A stretch of DNA of 64,000 nucleotides from Daucus carota subsp. sativus (taxonomy: Eukaryota > Streptophyta > Magnoliopsida > Apiales > Apiaceae): NCBI RefSeq assembly GCF_001625215.2, contig NC_030383.2:41598380-41662379 (forward strand), read 5' to 3'. Below are positions 43,576 to 58,500 of the stretch, piece by piece. The notes under the pieces were generated by a model that saw nothing but the letters and a program-made list of their open reading frames with translations, was not told where the DNA came from and did not search any database. The position numbers and the translations under genes are program-made. Positions within the stretch are counted from its first letter, which is position 1; each line of letters starts with the position of its first letter.

Positions 43576-46500
43576 CTATTCATAGAAGTCCCCAAAGGAG
43601 GAGGATCCACTAGATGAATCGCTTCCAACTGGTGAAATCTCTCCTGCTGGCGACGAAGGTGCATCTGTCTTCTGAAAAGGCATACCTGATGCCGAAGAGG
43701 TGGTCAGTCAAATGATATCATGCATAGCAGAAACAAACTTACACTCTGTAGTCTACATGCTACAGAAAGAATGAATAAGCACAAACCTTTCTGCCCTTTG
43801 GAGCGCAACTTCTTTGTGTGACGTCTAATAAGCTTCTTGGTTTTGTTTATCGTTAATTGCCTAGCATACGGAGAGAACTCTGCATCATTATCGCTCCACT
43901 CACCTTGTTGTTTGCTATCTGCTTCACCCCTCATTGTCCGAAGCACAAAGGCCTTGGCCTTGCGGCGTTGGGTACCAAAAAGACCCCTTATGGAGGTAAC
44001 AAATCCATCACCTGCTCCATCAGTAGGACGTCTAGGCCAGGCTAACTGCTCAGGGTTTCCTGTCGAAAGACCTTCAACATCGCTTAAACTGGGATCATTT
44101 TCAGCTACACTAGCCGCAATGACTTCTCTCTGACTCTGTGATTTGTCTTTAAACTTTTTACCCTGCTTATACAATAACACGCAAGTTACCAAATATTTGT
44201 AACTGAATCAAAATAACTTCCACTACTTTCATAGATTAAGCTCTTATTTAACTTTCATAAGAGCCCATTTTGGTGAATTTTCTATCATTTCTATTGCTGT
44301 AAACATTATTTTAGAAGAATAAATTAAATTTATGATAAGAAAGAAAAAACTTAAGCACCATCAACCAACATTTGTCCCAATACAATGGTAATCCACCATA
44401 TCTATCATTTCAATTTTTACACGATCATTCTTATTTTTTTCCTTTATATTGGTCCTGCATCAAAGCGAGCTTACTTTTCTACATCAGTTTCTTAGTTGTT
44501 CCTAGGGTTTTAAATGTTTTCCTATTTATCAAACACTATATAGCAGCGGCAGTATTGATCCAGCACTATTCACACAAAAAAAAACCATGGCCAGAGCTTT
44601 TTGTTACACACATGTCTAAGTGTTGAACTCGTCTATAGCTCGAAACTGTACATGTATACAATTTAAAATATGCGTCTAAGGATCGAGTGTCGACCTTGAG
44701 TACTCAAGACGGAATGAAGAATTCTCGTAATGAAATTATAGCTTGGGGGACTCATTATTATGTATAATGGTTGGCTATATCTTAAATATATTCTGTTATG
44801 CTTTAAGGCTTTTGTGCATCGATGGTATCTACTCTAATGGTTGGCTATATCTTAGATATAGTATGTAATTATTATTTTAAGTTGTTATAATTATAATATA
44901 TTATTTTAATTTTATAAGAGATGATGTGGAATCTTACCACATGTGTCTAGGGGTTCGACATATATAGTCAATGTCATGAGGTTGGCTGAATTTTAAGCAA
45001 AGGGGAATGTCCTATTCTAGTTGATAATTTTTTTTACATATTCTCTATTATTTTTGTTTATAATATCTTGAATTACTTTTAACTAAATGTTCTGTATGGC
45101 TGTAGATCCTCTTGACGATCAATGGTCACCTATAAGGTACGAGGGCTAATCGAAATATATTGAACGGCCGAGTTAAAACATTATGACCGCATCAGTACTC
45201 ACCCCAAACGTTTGAGCGTTAACAGTTATCAGGACATCAAACAACTTAGATTGTGCTTAAAGGGACCTCTACTCACATCATTCTATTTTTTTTTTTTTTT
45301 AATTAGAGTTCCTTCTACATTATTTCGGATTTAATATCCCTATATAGTGTGGCCTATTTGACATTAACAGTAACCAGCATGTTTACTGTAAGATCTTAAC
45401 TATTTAACCAATACTTGCCTGCATTCCGGTGAATGACTTGAGAACACTCCAAACAATATGCTTCTTAATTCTTGAGAAGAGTCTCCCCCATGTGCCTGTG
45501 AATTCTTCTCGACGGAATTCGTCCATTAACAACCTTAGATCACTCACAGAAAATCTGGAGCCTTCATAACTTATCAGAAGCTCAACCTATCCCCAGAAAT
45601 ACATATTAATCAACTGAAAAATAGGATAAGGTTTTTCATTAAATTTTTAACCAACCTGACTGATATGGATATTACGAAACTCCTTTAATTTCCGAGGACT
45701 GGGTTTTTTCTCATCCTGAGGCTTCCCCACCTTTTTATCGTCTTGAGAAGGACGACCAGATTTGGAGGGCTTGGATTCCTTTAATTTACTTCTCGAAGGT
45801 TCATCTTGATCAACACTAAGATGTGCCGTTTTTGATGACGACAAACTTGACGAATGAGCCTGTAGTACAAGTTCATTCGCTACTGACTCTGCAACTGTTT
45901 CTTCCCATGATCTGTCAAACGAAGATGTTCGTCTTAGCTCTCTGTTTGAGCCTGTAGCAGGATTAGATTTCGAGCTTAGAAACTTTGATGCCTGCACATC
46001 AAGCAATTGAAGTATCAGCACACGAGTAAAGGAAAAAAACGCGAACATTAAACACCATTAATATGAATTACCAGAAGGTTACATGGTCAGACATATACAG
46101 TACAGGCCTTTGCAAGAATTAAAAACTTGCAGAGCCATTTTTATAGTACGGCACCAACTCCCATCAGAAGAATCCAAGACCATGGGAAACTTACTTGGGA
46201 TGATTCAGAGGAGGCTGAAGGCTGATTGTTGGCAGAGTTTGAAGGGGCAGCAGAAGCTCCTGATTTAGAAATATCAGCATCTTTCTTGTGTCGTCTGGAT
46301 CCAGCAGCAGTTGAAACCTTCCAAACTTCCTAAAAAGCGACGAATAAATTACAAACACTTGACTTCTAACAATAAAATTTATTCAAAAGAACTTTCATTG
46401 TTTGGGGCTTCTGAGTTCTAAGTAACCTGCCGCCGCTGTGAGTCTTGTTTTTCTTCTGGAAATAAGTACCCCCATATCATTTTGTACATAGTCTCTGCCA

Positions 46501-49500
46501 AATATATCTTTAAAGGGTAAATTTCAGCCTGAAACAAGAATTCTCGTGTTTATTCTCTTTATGCATTAAAGAAATCCAGTTACAAATTTCGCCAAAATAG
46601 TAAGGGTTTCCGAGAAAACATATAAACATATAATGGTGCTAACGGACATAGAGGTAATTCTACTCAACAATCGAGAACAAAGATCCTTTGCAATGTAGTC
46701 ATGCCTGTGTATAGACTCCACAAAATACACTTCCAAAGGCATATTACTGTACCTTTTAACAAAAGCTTCAGTTGATACAAATTTCCAAAGATTTCATGTT
46801 TCCTAATGTTTGACATACACAGTGGACATAAAGGCTTGGAAAACCTTATTTAGCAATAAACAAAAGGCTTGGAAAACCCTTTTATCCTCGACTAAAAGAC
46901 TGATATATAGATATTTGAATGAAATAAACTGATGGATTTCATTACATAAAGGAGAAGGGAGAGCATTGAAAATATGATATATTTGGAATATAATAAAATT
47001 TAAATGTCCTACCCAAGAAGAATATGAACTAGCCCAATGGCATGAAACTACTCTTAACATGGGCAGAGTTTTAGTAACTGAAATGGTTACTGAGCCATTA
47101 AAAAAAAAGATTTACTATTTACATGGAAGAGGCACATGTTTACATGTAGTATAAGTGGAAGGAAAGCTCTGCAAATATATTAATTCAAGATGTGATATAA
47201 TAAGTACTTCATCAGACTATCCTATGTATGTAAAATCATGCCACACATATTTTATTTTTTCAAAAAAGACTCAATGTCCTGGATTTTGGCAATAATGATC
47301 TTCCAACTGGAGTTAATCGGTCACTAAAGTTCTATAAGCCTGTCTAACTATATCAAAGTGTATATGTTGCAGTCATTAATCACTTCTTCATCCAAGTCAT
47401 TAAGCCGTGTTCTAAGTTCTCATATATTCTGGGCATAGCTGTTGAGAAGTTAAAATAGAATATAGCTTCGATTACCTGGAACAGTTCTATAGGAGAATCT
47501 CCATCCTTTGGAGCTCCCTGTCTTGCATCGACTCCAAGCATCACCTTTCTGCAGTCATGAAAACAATATGGGACATTTGAGAAGAGATTGCTAGTACCAT
47601 GAAATTATGTGAATCAGTTTGACGCAAGCAACTTGCATGGTTTATACACCGCCTATTATGCACTAAACAATTAATACATATCGTTATCATTACATTTCTT
47701 CATTGTTTCAAAGTGGATCTAAAGTTTAAATCCTTTAGATCCTCTGTTTATCGGTAAATTCAAACTAGTGGGTCTAAAGGTAGATTCTCTGTTTGTTAGT
47801 AAACTCAACCTACAAATTCATCACTGTACCAACACAGGAACTCCAGAAACCTAGTTTTACAAATGATCAGGACATTGAAATAGCTCCTGTCAAGGTTATC
47901 GCTAAATGGAAAAACAATATCCAAAAATCTCAACCCTGTTATATGACCATAGTTGTTTCCTGAGTAGAGCTCGATTAGAGAGAGGACTATCTGGAGAGTA
48001 GAACGTACCCATCCAAAACTGATATACGAACTTTTGAAACATTAAAAGTGATATTGAAATGTTTTTCAATATACATTTTTAAATTTTTAGATACAACATA
48101 AAAGCAAAGGACTGAATTCTCTTCCAATACTTCCATAATAGGAGGCGAGGGTCTCGGTATGTTGATTGTGCAGATCTGGATGGCTATATTGACCAGTTGG
48201 GGTGGAGTGGTTGATCATCATTTGTAATATATAACAGCATGAAACAGTAAGCTCTATAAAGGCTTTCTGTGTTCATTTTCAAAATAGTTTCTTGTCAAGA
48301 GATGCAGAAGGTGACATATCGTACAATTAAGTGAGATACAAAGTTCTTAAGAAAGGGAAAAAAGCAGATACATACTTTCCCCATTCGGACGGAGGATTCC
48401 ATGCTGACAGTACCATATCAGACTTGGCATTTGGTAGACAGTTCCTCACAACAAAAAATTTGGTAGTGAACCTAGAGACACCAATATCTTTGTAATCTCT
48501 GTCATAATCATAGATCTGCATTAAGACAATAACTCATTATTATCTTTGTTCATAAGATAAAGTAAATAAGAGATATTTTCCTAATAAATTAATTTTGATT
48601 TTGGGGATATTGTAGGTGCCTGAAAACTATAGCAGCTGCCGAGCTTTGGAGACTAGCATACAAACAAACTTTAACTTAGAATAGGTAATCCATTCAGATT
48701 GTGGTGATTAAGGCAAAGATACCGTTATATAATGCCACCTCCTTGGCCATATTAATGAAAATTTGGGTTAGTTTCTAGGTACATTACGATTTTGCCTTCC
48801 TCTGAACTGAAATGGCTCATTTCATAATCTTCAAATATCATATTGCTCTTGATAAACTGTTGAGGATGGAATGTATTCTGAAAAAAACATGCTTAGGCTT
48901 TACCATGTGTGGAGGTAACATCAAGAAGCGTACATTGTCAAAATCATAATATCACCAAGAACAGGATGAAAACACCAGTTGGCTGATTCCTAACCATGTA
49001 CTTAGAGGTCTAGGCTCATAACACTTCATCTTGTTGGGTTAAGTAAACTAAGTTATTTCAGAAAAGGGTATCTACTTAAAGTAGAAATTAGGTAATGGAA
49101 TATTCAAGTATCATACTTATCTTTGGTTTGTCATATGTCATGCATTAACTAAGTTTGAAAAAAGAAATACTCTAGAACATTGTTACACACAGACAAACAC
49201 CTAGAATAATTTTAGACATACCATATCATTGATCTCAGCTTCAGCGAAAGTTTTTCCATCCACAAGCATTCCCCAGACCACTTTAGTCATCTGCATAGAG
49301 ATGCGCATTGCATAAGATGGACTTTTGTTCTTCTCTTTCTCCAGTAGCCGTATTTGTGCAGCCTCTTTCAGAGTCACCCTCAAAGAAGCAGATGCCTCTT
49401 TTCTAGACTTCTTTGCATCTACAAGCTCTTTATTTAGTCTTTGCACCTGTTCACGTAATATTGATGTTTTCTTTTATCATATAACATCAAGATGATACAA

Positions 49501-52500
49501 AGAAAGGGATGTATTAAACGTTACATTATTACCATGATTAAAGCAATGTTTATACTTAAACATGTGCATTAGCATATGAAGGGTCACAAACAGATTGATA
49601 ACTTAACAGGAATTTGATGCTCCCGCATATCCCTTATAGGAGAGACGGTATAGAAAAAAAAACAGATCGTGGTAAAACCCACAAATTTGAATTGTAAGTG
49701 AGCAGCACTGAGATTTGAATATAAACGCTGAATTTTTTGACAAAGATAAATGGTCGAATAAAATGACACGGCCTGTGTTATTATGAGATGCAACTTACTG
49801 GTTTGGATTAAATATTAGTTGAGTCGCCAGAACGATATATGTTTGCCTACTAAATTGTAAGAAATAGTTCTAATAAAAAGGTTTTTGAAGGTGAATTCCT
49901 TACCAATGCCGCTGTTCCACCAGTGATCATCCAAAAATTACCATCCTTCTCTAAATCTTTCTCGACAGTACCGTTATTACAGAGGGACAATTTCTTGATG
50001 TCATCAAGGAGCAGCTTGTGCATTCTTTCTTTCTGTTCGAGGTTCACTCTTGCCAGTTCAACTTCTTCCACACCATCAGGTACCACCGCATCTGCTTCCT
50101 CCTCCACATCTTCGTCATCCTGAAATAAATTGCCTCTCGGAGGCCTGATTACAAATTTTACAATTACTTGAAGAGGCATAAAATAGTGGAATATTTATTT
50201 AAAAAATATATCAGCACATTCAGAAATTGATGTTACAGCATTACACGAGACCTTAACAAAGTTAAACAAGGTGATTAAGAAAGTACAAGGAAAATTAATG
50301 GCAAAACCGTGCCCTTACTTGGGAAACCGAGCGAATAAAAGATGGGTCAAGACATCAAGCATGACCTGAAACTGACGAGATGTCATCGTCGCGGTTATAT
50401 TTTGTGAATTAAAAGCTAGCTCTTTCAAGGGCTTCACCTGCAGTCATATTTGTTTAAAAATAAAGAAAAGTATTGAGGTGAATCCAAGTGCTAAGCGCCA
50501 TGTCAGTACTACAGAAGTTAGCAGATACATGTAATAATATTTTTATAACATAACCAGTTAAACTAAGAGATATGCCTTCATGTGTGAGGTTCCTCCCTTA
50601 TGCCTAGTATACCGGAAATACATGTCACAAGGCATGAAAACCCTCTCAAGCAAAGCCCCGGTACGCTTTACTTTTGGTGAACTCCCTCGAATTTTCGGAA
50701 GCCACTGAATACCAGCCCCTGGATCAACATCAGTGGGAGCAACATGAGCCTGAACATGCTCCAGCATCACAGAGAACTCCATGCGATTCCAAGTCATCTC
50801 AGGCTTAGATTCAACTTTTTGTACATTGTTGCTTTCTATTGCCTGCTCAATCATCTCACTCCCAAGTTGAACGACAGAATGAAATGAACGAGCAAGAACA
50901 CGACCACTAGCAGCAGCAAGGAGAAATCTACCCTGCAACAAGAGGATGACAACAGTATTAAGGAGCAAGTAAAAGTTATGCAGATCGCCAAAATTTCTCA
51001 AACTGTTGCACATGTATCACACAGATGACAAGTCATGCGGCTATAATTTGATAATTGGGGCTGACACAACAAAAAGATCACCTCTGCATAATATAATTAT
51101 TAACTTCAAATACTCAAGAATGCATTGCAGCTCAATATATGAGGTTTGAAAACTTACATTGGCGTCTTCTGAATGAAGATTGAATTGTGGCTCAACAACA
51201 TTCACCATAAAGTGACGGCTCTCTTCCTCTGAGTCATCAAGACTTTCATTCTTCGACACCAGATCCTTAACTGAAACAGTTGGTAATTGATGTTATGCAT
51301 ATAACGACCAAATATATAACCATAAAATAGTGCTTTAAGAAAAAACAAAAAGATTATAACCATAATTTAGTGCTTTAAGAAAAAACAACTTGATATTCTA
51401 TAATTCTTATAAAAACGTTTTAAAAAGGTTATGTATTTGATGATAAAACAAAAATATGACGTTCTGCAGTAGAATATAAATTAGTTTTCTGATCCTAAGA
51501 AAAAATTAATTCTAATGGAATCTGAGCTTATAAATGCATGTTTTTAACATGATAAACACTGGCATGAAATTGCTACAAAGCATTTAGACTTACCAACTGT
51601 GTCCAATGGCTTTTTATCTGCTGTAGCTGATTCTGATGAAGAAGCATGTGATCCAGTTGGCTCTTCCACGGGTTTTAGAGAAATTGAAGATCCATCTTGA
51701 CTATCAGAAGGTGGGTTTGAATCATTGTGTTCGGGCATTTCAGCTTTTGTCTCTTCCTTATTCTCTACTAACTTCCTCTGGGCGTACTGTCTAGAGGGAG
51801 AAGGTTTTGGAGGTTGAAAGGCTTTAGCATTTCCTCCGAAACAGGACCAAATAGCATCTCTATTTTCGAGTGACCACAAGAGCTTAAGGCCATAAACAAA
51901 AATGCGCTGACAATTGTCAGCTATTACTACATTGTCCCCATCATCGTCACTCGGGTCAGACAGAGTATGCTCATCACTCTCGCTACCTTTTTCACTTTTA
52001 GACCTGACAGATGTCTTCTCAGAATTTCTTTTGCCAGCTTCTTGCCAGGATAATAACCTTTCAGGATCAGCTTTCTGGGATTGCTTTCTGACTGTAAAAT
52101 TATCAGATGATAGGAAAAATCCATCATCGCGATGTCTTTCTGAACTTCCTTTCACCACAGTAGCAGACTGTGAGCTTTTCCTTGTCAGTTTCAATAGTTT
52201 AGCTACAGTTGGGCAGTCTTCTCTATTTATATAAACCTTAAGCGTCTGAAGATCTAAGCCCAGGTAAACAATTTCAAGAAGATCTCGCTTGCAGTCAAAT
52301 GTAAATTTTTGCCTACCCCGACCGAAGCAGAGTTCAAATTTAAGTTTTGACATCTTAAAGGTCAATCCTTTTGCTGGGTCATCTTCATCTAAAGGCAAAT
52401 GCCTCAGACAGGTTGGAGATGAATCAATGCGAAACATAAATTCTGTTATCACCCTGTCTAATGACAGATTGCCTGATCTAGGAATTCTTGGAACTCCGAA

Positions 52501-55500
52501 ACGTGGCCAACGAGAGAAATAACGCAATTTTTGAGGAGGAAGGTAGTTTAAGTTCCAGAACTTTAATAACCATGAAAAATCATGTGAACCAGCAGTTATG
52601 GTTGGTGAATCAACTGAAGCATTTTTAGCTTTATTTGGTGAATCAGAAGCAGCTCCATCAACAGAATTATTTTCTCCCAATGTTGAGGATCTCGATTGAT
52701 TCTGAGAAGATGGTAAGCACGGTTGAAGTGACAAATTCCACCTCAGCGAAAGAGAAATCGATCTAAAGGGGTCATAAATAAATTCTCGAGCCACCCCCTC
52801 ATTGGGAAGTGCAAACAAAAAATGGTTCAAGGGTTCCCCAGATTCACAGTCCCAGTCCATTGTAACTTCTAGGCTAAAGGCCGGAGCTTCTAAAAAGCAA
52901 GTTGGAGTTCCAGTTGGAGGCTTTAAACCCCTATTGTTTAGCAAACTCTCCAAGCTGCTCATCATAACCTTAAAGCCCTTTGAAGAGACATTTATTCGAC
53001 CATCGGTTTGGTGAATTTCCATTAGATCAGTTACAAGTTGCAGCTTTTCGCTCTTTTCATAAGGATCAGTTGTAGCCAGAATATTCCAGCTTGTTTCTGA
53101 GAAGCTCAAACTCGTTTTTCCGTGAACATAATTTCTCATCTCATCCCACCATGGTAAGCTTTTCTCCTTTTTTGGTGGTTGAACAGGAGGATTAGGATTT
53201 CTTACACTTAGATTAGCCCTCCGAAGAGCAACCGTAAACGCATAGCTTAAATCAGTGAAAGAAGGTTCGTAACCCACACCATAAGAAACTTGTCCTTTTT
53301 GAAAATGTAAGGGCAAGTCCAGATATGTTTTCATTGGGGGAGTTGTCCCACTAGCCGAACGAAGCATGCAGACCTTCCTCCATCTCCCAACGTAGACATC
53401 TTGCGTCACTTGGGCCTGAAAGCATGTTGCCTGCAATAAAGACGGACCATGCCTGTCAATGATGTAAGAGGGCGTGTGGTAACATGCATTTCATTTCAAA
53501 TGATGGATTTCAAATGACAGGATTTGAGTTGTCATCTCAGATTCTCAGATTTATACTAATATTTGAATGTCTGGATTTCAAATGATATCCAAATCCAAAT
53601 TCCCAAGTTATTTGATCAAATCCAGAATTTCAAATGAAATTCACGTTCCCAAACAGGCTATAAAGGAAAAATACTAGATTCCATGTAACATATTCTACTT
53701 TTAACTTGATCAAAGTTTTTGTTTCTCTACAAATGTGGAGCAGACTGGGATCAAGTAGATTCATGGCTTTATTATCCACTGCATAATTAGATTTAACTGT
53801 TGTGGTAAGGATGTAGAACATGATATCAAGGCTACTATCAAACAAACCTGCTGCGCCAGTACAAGTCGACCTTCACATCTACCAGAAGTCGCACTGAGAA
53901 GCGGATAGGTATAATTTCTTATCTGAACAGAAAGAGACGCAGTGCGCAAAAGAATATTACACCCATACATTCGAGAGAATGGTATATTATATTTTCGACT
54001 GACAGGATCAAGCTTCTGTATCTGCTCTATCATCCCAGTCTCCCCCCCTTGAATTTTTGTCAAGCTTACATCAAGGTCAGTAGCAGAAATGGAGAAAAGG
54101 GATGTTCGACAAGTGCTGGGCTTAAATCCAGATTGAAATCCTACTTTACAGGCACCTGATCCTTCTGATATTACAAGCTTCTGACATGCCTTATAATAGG
54201 AGTTGAATGAATTCTTGTATATCTCATGCCGCATTTTTAGAATAGCTGAAGTATCTTGCAAATCAATATCCTCTCCTTTAAAATTCATCTTTTCATCAGA
54301 AATAGGATTACTTGAGTTATCTGTACCAGGAGATTGGCTTCCCCCGGAAATTACTTCATCAAAAAAGTTCAATCTTACAGCTAATTCACGGGCCTCAGTC
54401 TTCATTAGATGATAGTGTTCATCAAGCCAACCCTGTAGTGGTTCTTCCTCGATGTCAATGCTTAACTTCCGTATGCAAAGCCTTACACATCCAAATTTTG
54501 ACGAGCTAGGCTTTTTAGGCTTTACACTTTCCTTCTTTTTCGGAAATAGCATGTTTGTTTTAGCAGCAGTTATGAGTTTTAAAGCTCGCAACATTTCCTC
54601 TACCGCATCATCAATGGCACGCAACTCCAACCTAAAGGGCAAGCAAACATGGACATCAAGGGCTTGTACTACCCAATCCCATGTAGTAGATGCCTCGGAT
54701 TGTTTTTTAGGTGTACCAGTTTTAGCTACTGGAACACGAGAAACCTGCATTCTACTACTAGAAAAGATTCTAGCATCATTGAACTTGAGTAATAGTCCTT
54801 CGAGAAGTACACCTATGCTAGCATTCTCAGAAAAAATAGACTGCACCTGAACCATGCAATCAACACCGTCTCCAGCTTCTGCATATATACTAAGCATTTG
54901 CACGTCAATAGCAAACACAGATTCTTTTTTCTTCTTCTGCTTATCAGATTGTACATCTGTCGAGGTTTCTTTCTTATGCTCAATCTCGCTGCCTTGCACT
55001 ACCCCAGAGTCATCATGTTCCTGGATTGTTTGATTTTGTACTAGTAGCTTCATGCGTAGCATAAGTTCAAATAGAGCTATATGCATATCAGGCTCCCACC
55101 TCACTGTTATATCTGTTGCACTGAAAAGGGAGCAAATATCGATCTCTTTAAGGCCACCAGATCGCCGTACAAACTTGACATTTAGCATATCTAGCAAAGC
55201 CACCTTTGTGCCTAACAAGTTGCCTCTCATATGTTCTTGGTACAGGGATTGTGCTTTTTCAAGATCTATTTGTACAGACTGCTTATCCTTATTCACGGAA
55301 AGGCTGAAACGAATAATCTCCAGAGATACAGAGTAATTCACAGTTAGGTCCTCCTCATCTGAGCTTGTTGACATTATCTTTGCAGTACGCGTTGTGCCAT
55401 CAGCTGATTCACTAATGGTTACTATACCCCCTTGTGATCCGTAGTTGACACGTTTTGGGTCTGCAACAAATGTGTTGTCCACGCTAACATCACTGCAGAA

Positions 55501-58500
55501 TATAACAAAACACCTATCCATGTTAAATTTTATAATTCGGATCCCTTTCCCTGATGGTTTGCTGGAATGCCCTCCACTCTGAACTGGCTTGTTACTAGAA
55601 GGCTGCTTGCTTTTCGTCGAAGACTTAAACGACAACAGAATTGATATCAATGGCTCGATACGTTTAAGCGTCAAGTAAATACCCATACCAGTAAGATCAA
55701 CAGAGAGAACCATTATTGACTTAGGGCCGTCTTGGTCCATACTTTTTCCCCCCAACTCAAGGCTTATCTTTGCAATATGCATTAATAAACCTCTGTTGGT
55801 TTCCACACCAATTAGGCTTTCTTTCAAGAATTCCTGATATTCATCCGCCATGTGCAAATTTATTTCACCAAGTTCCATGTGAGCGCAAGTGCCAGTATTT
55901 GATTTGTTGTTTGCAAGGATATGTGATGACTGACAGCAACCCTGCGATTTAGAATTATAACTAAGTGAAAATTACTATCGTTTAATGGAAGTGAACAGGA
56001 AGACTGATCAATTTCATATAGAAAATGTAATAATGCACATAAAATCATAACACTAACACATATACAACTTAAAAGTCTCCACACCGCTCAATGGTATTAA
56101 TATCTAGAGAAGTAAATAAGAAAAACTTGCTTTATAAACTTTTTAATATACAGTGTTAAATAATATAATATCATGTTCGGGTCCTCTAATACCTTAAGGT
56201 TTTAGATAAGCTGGTAACTTAGCATGACTTCAGAGCACCCTGCAGAGAGGTTCTTGGGTTCGAGTCCATTATCTGATCTGGTTTGCTGTTGTCAGGTTCA
56301 GTAGCATGTACAATGGAGATTGGAGAGGGAGTGTTGAATAATATAAGATCCTTTTGGGGTCTTCTTCTAATATTTTAAGGTTTTAAATGAGCCGCTTACT
56401 TGACATACAAGAATTAAGCACAGGATTTTAGGCAAAATTAATAACCAGCACCAGGACACAAGAATTGTTAAAGATTCAGAACAAATGACCATGAGAAGTT
56501 GAGAGGATCAATAAAATAGGACTTGAGGTAATATAACTTAAGATTTTGACTCTTAAGAATTCCCCGACCGGGACACATTCTAACAAAATTGCACATCTGA
56601 GGAAAAAACAACAAAGTGTTCTTCAGGAAGTTCTGAAGTTACTTAAAAGATTTATATATAGATTTCTTTTAATCAGATGCAAGAATAATTGATTACCCTT
56701 AAAAAATTCAAACATTGATGATCTACATGCACAGCAAAGAATATACATGAATACAAGTGGTCATAGCAGATAATAGATAACTCAACTACACTCCATGAAG
56801 TCCAAATCATACAATTTCAGGGACTACTTGTTTAGGCCTTTTCTCTGCTGACATAGTTGTCTAACTGTGAAAGCCCATTTCAAGTCTAAAAAAACTTGAC
56901 CTTTTTACTTCTATTTATTGAACTGCTCGTTAAAATTCAATAATAGTAGTAATTCATTACCTAGCCAATAAAAAAGGTTCAATCAACTTAATAAACAAAA
57001 AGTAGTTAGGGAATCATACTGAAATATATTTCATAAGATTTGTGTGTCCAATCATATCCGACTTTAATGGGAGGTTTGTTCAGTAGTGATATTTATTTTA
57101 ATATCGTCTGTCTTAAAAGCGCCTACATTATTTGGCTGTAAGAATGAAAATATAATAAACCAGAATTGTCATCAAAATATCATAGACTATATTATCGAAT
57201 TTTCCTGATATATTAATAGTTCAGTTGTCTCCATATTATGCAAGTTTTATAGGATTTAACTATCTCTTTCCTCTCTCTTTGAGAAACGCAGGTGAGAAGC
57301 TCTTTGTTTATATTTCTAGCACCACATTCTTGTGCATTACAAATAATTAGATTCATCTGTTTCTAATGCTTAGCTAGTAAGCGAAGATAATTGAATTAGC
57401 ATCTATCAGGTTTTAAAGAGTACACAGTCTTAATGTCAAAAAAAGAAAGACTAGGCAGTCTTATTACATTAATATTTTTTCGTATTATACTTTAAATGCA
57501 AGTAATTAGGTCGACTACCAAAGATATCATGTACTCCCTCCGTCCCTTTTTAGTTGTCACATTTACATTTTTGTTAGTCAAATTGACTAATTTTTGACCA
57601 AAGATTATAAATTATCCTTTCATTATTTTTAAAAACTGAAAATTACATCTTAAAGTAGATTAAAAATTATTTCCGGTGACATATTTTTTCTATTTTATCA
57701 ATTGATAAAATATCAACAAATTTCAGTCAAACTTTGGTCAATTTGACCGGCACAAAATCAAACGTGACAACTAAAAAGGGACGGAAGGAGTAATATTTAT
57801 ACAGATTCAGCAATAGTAAAGGTAATTTTAAATATTTACAAGGATGGGATGTAACAACTGAAGTCAGAGCAAGCAAGGTTTAAATTAAGTGAAAGCATTC
57901 ACAATAATATGACATATAGCTGAGGAATTGAGTAGACAACTTACACGATAAACTGGCAAACCATTCAGATTATAAATCACAATAGTCATTTCTGGGCCAG
58001 ATAAAGTGCAAGTCCACATGATGGGTTTCGATTGGTTGGACTGTGAGTTTTCAACAATAGGAGGAGTTTTAGAAGTTTCCTCGCGGATAACCGTATTCTT
58101 CTTTTTTGATGTCTTAAGTTGCATCAATGGCTTTAATCTACTCATAACAAGATTGCATCGTATATCTCCTAGATTGACATCAACTCCAACTCTGATGGGC
58201 GAAGTAGGCTGAAATCAAAGCATCCTAAAAAATGTAAATAAAAAAGGACACAAATCAAAATCATAACTTATGATCATTCACTAATAGCATGGCATTGCCG
58301 AAATAAAAGAAACTGATGGTGAACACATGCGAAAATGTTGAGAAATCTTACATTTATGATTTAGCATTAGTGTGTTTTGATAGATAAACTGCCCCGAGAC
58401 CTTAGGGATATATGAGGCCTTGAATGAAATATTGGATCAAATAATTATTAAAATCCCCTCGTTAGGAAGCCTCTTGGCATTAAAGATTTAATCATGAGAT

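Larger units (their letters stand above)
55942..57944 (-). other. SABRE intron with TRIM and Stowaway insertions
   Basis: A 2.0-kb intron, one of the largest of the gene. Contains the TRIM at 56154-56405 and the Stowaway MITE at 57534-57790. Both lie outside the splice sites and the exons on both sides remain in frame. Confidence 0.7.

Noticed and set aside
49923..50123. Ser/Thr-rich plus-strand ORF
   Set aside because: Antisense of an acidic SABRE exon (49904-50144).
56225..56290. tRNA-like B-box 'gggttcgagtcc' suggesting a SINE
   Set aside because: The terminal direct repeats, primer-binding site and polypurine tract fit a TRIM better.
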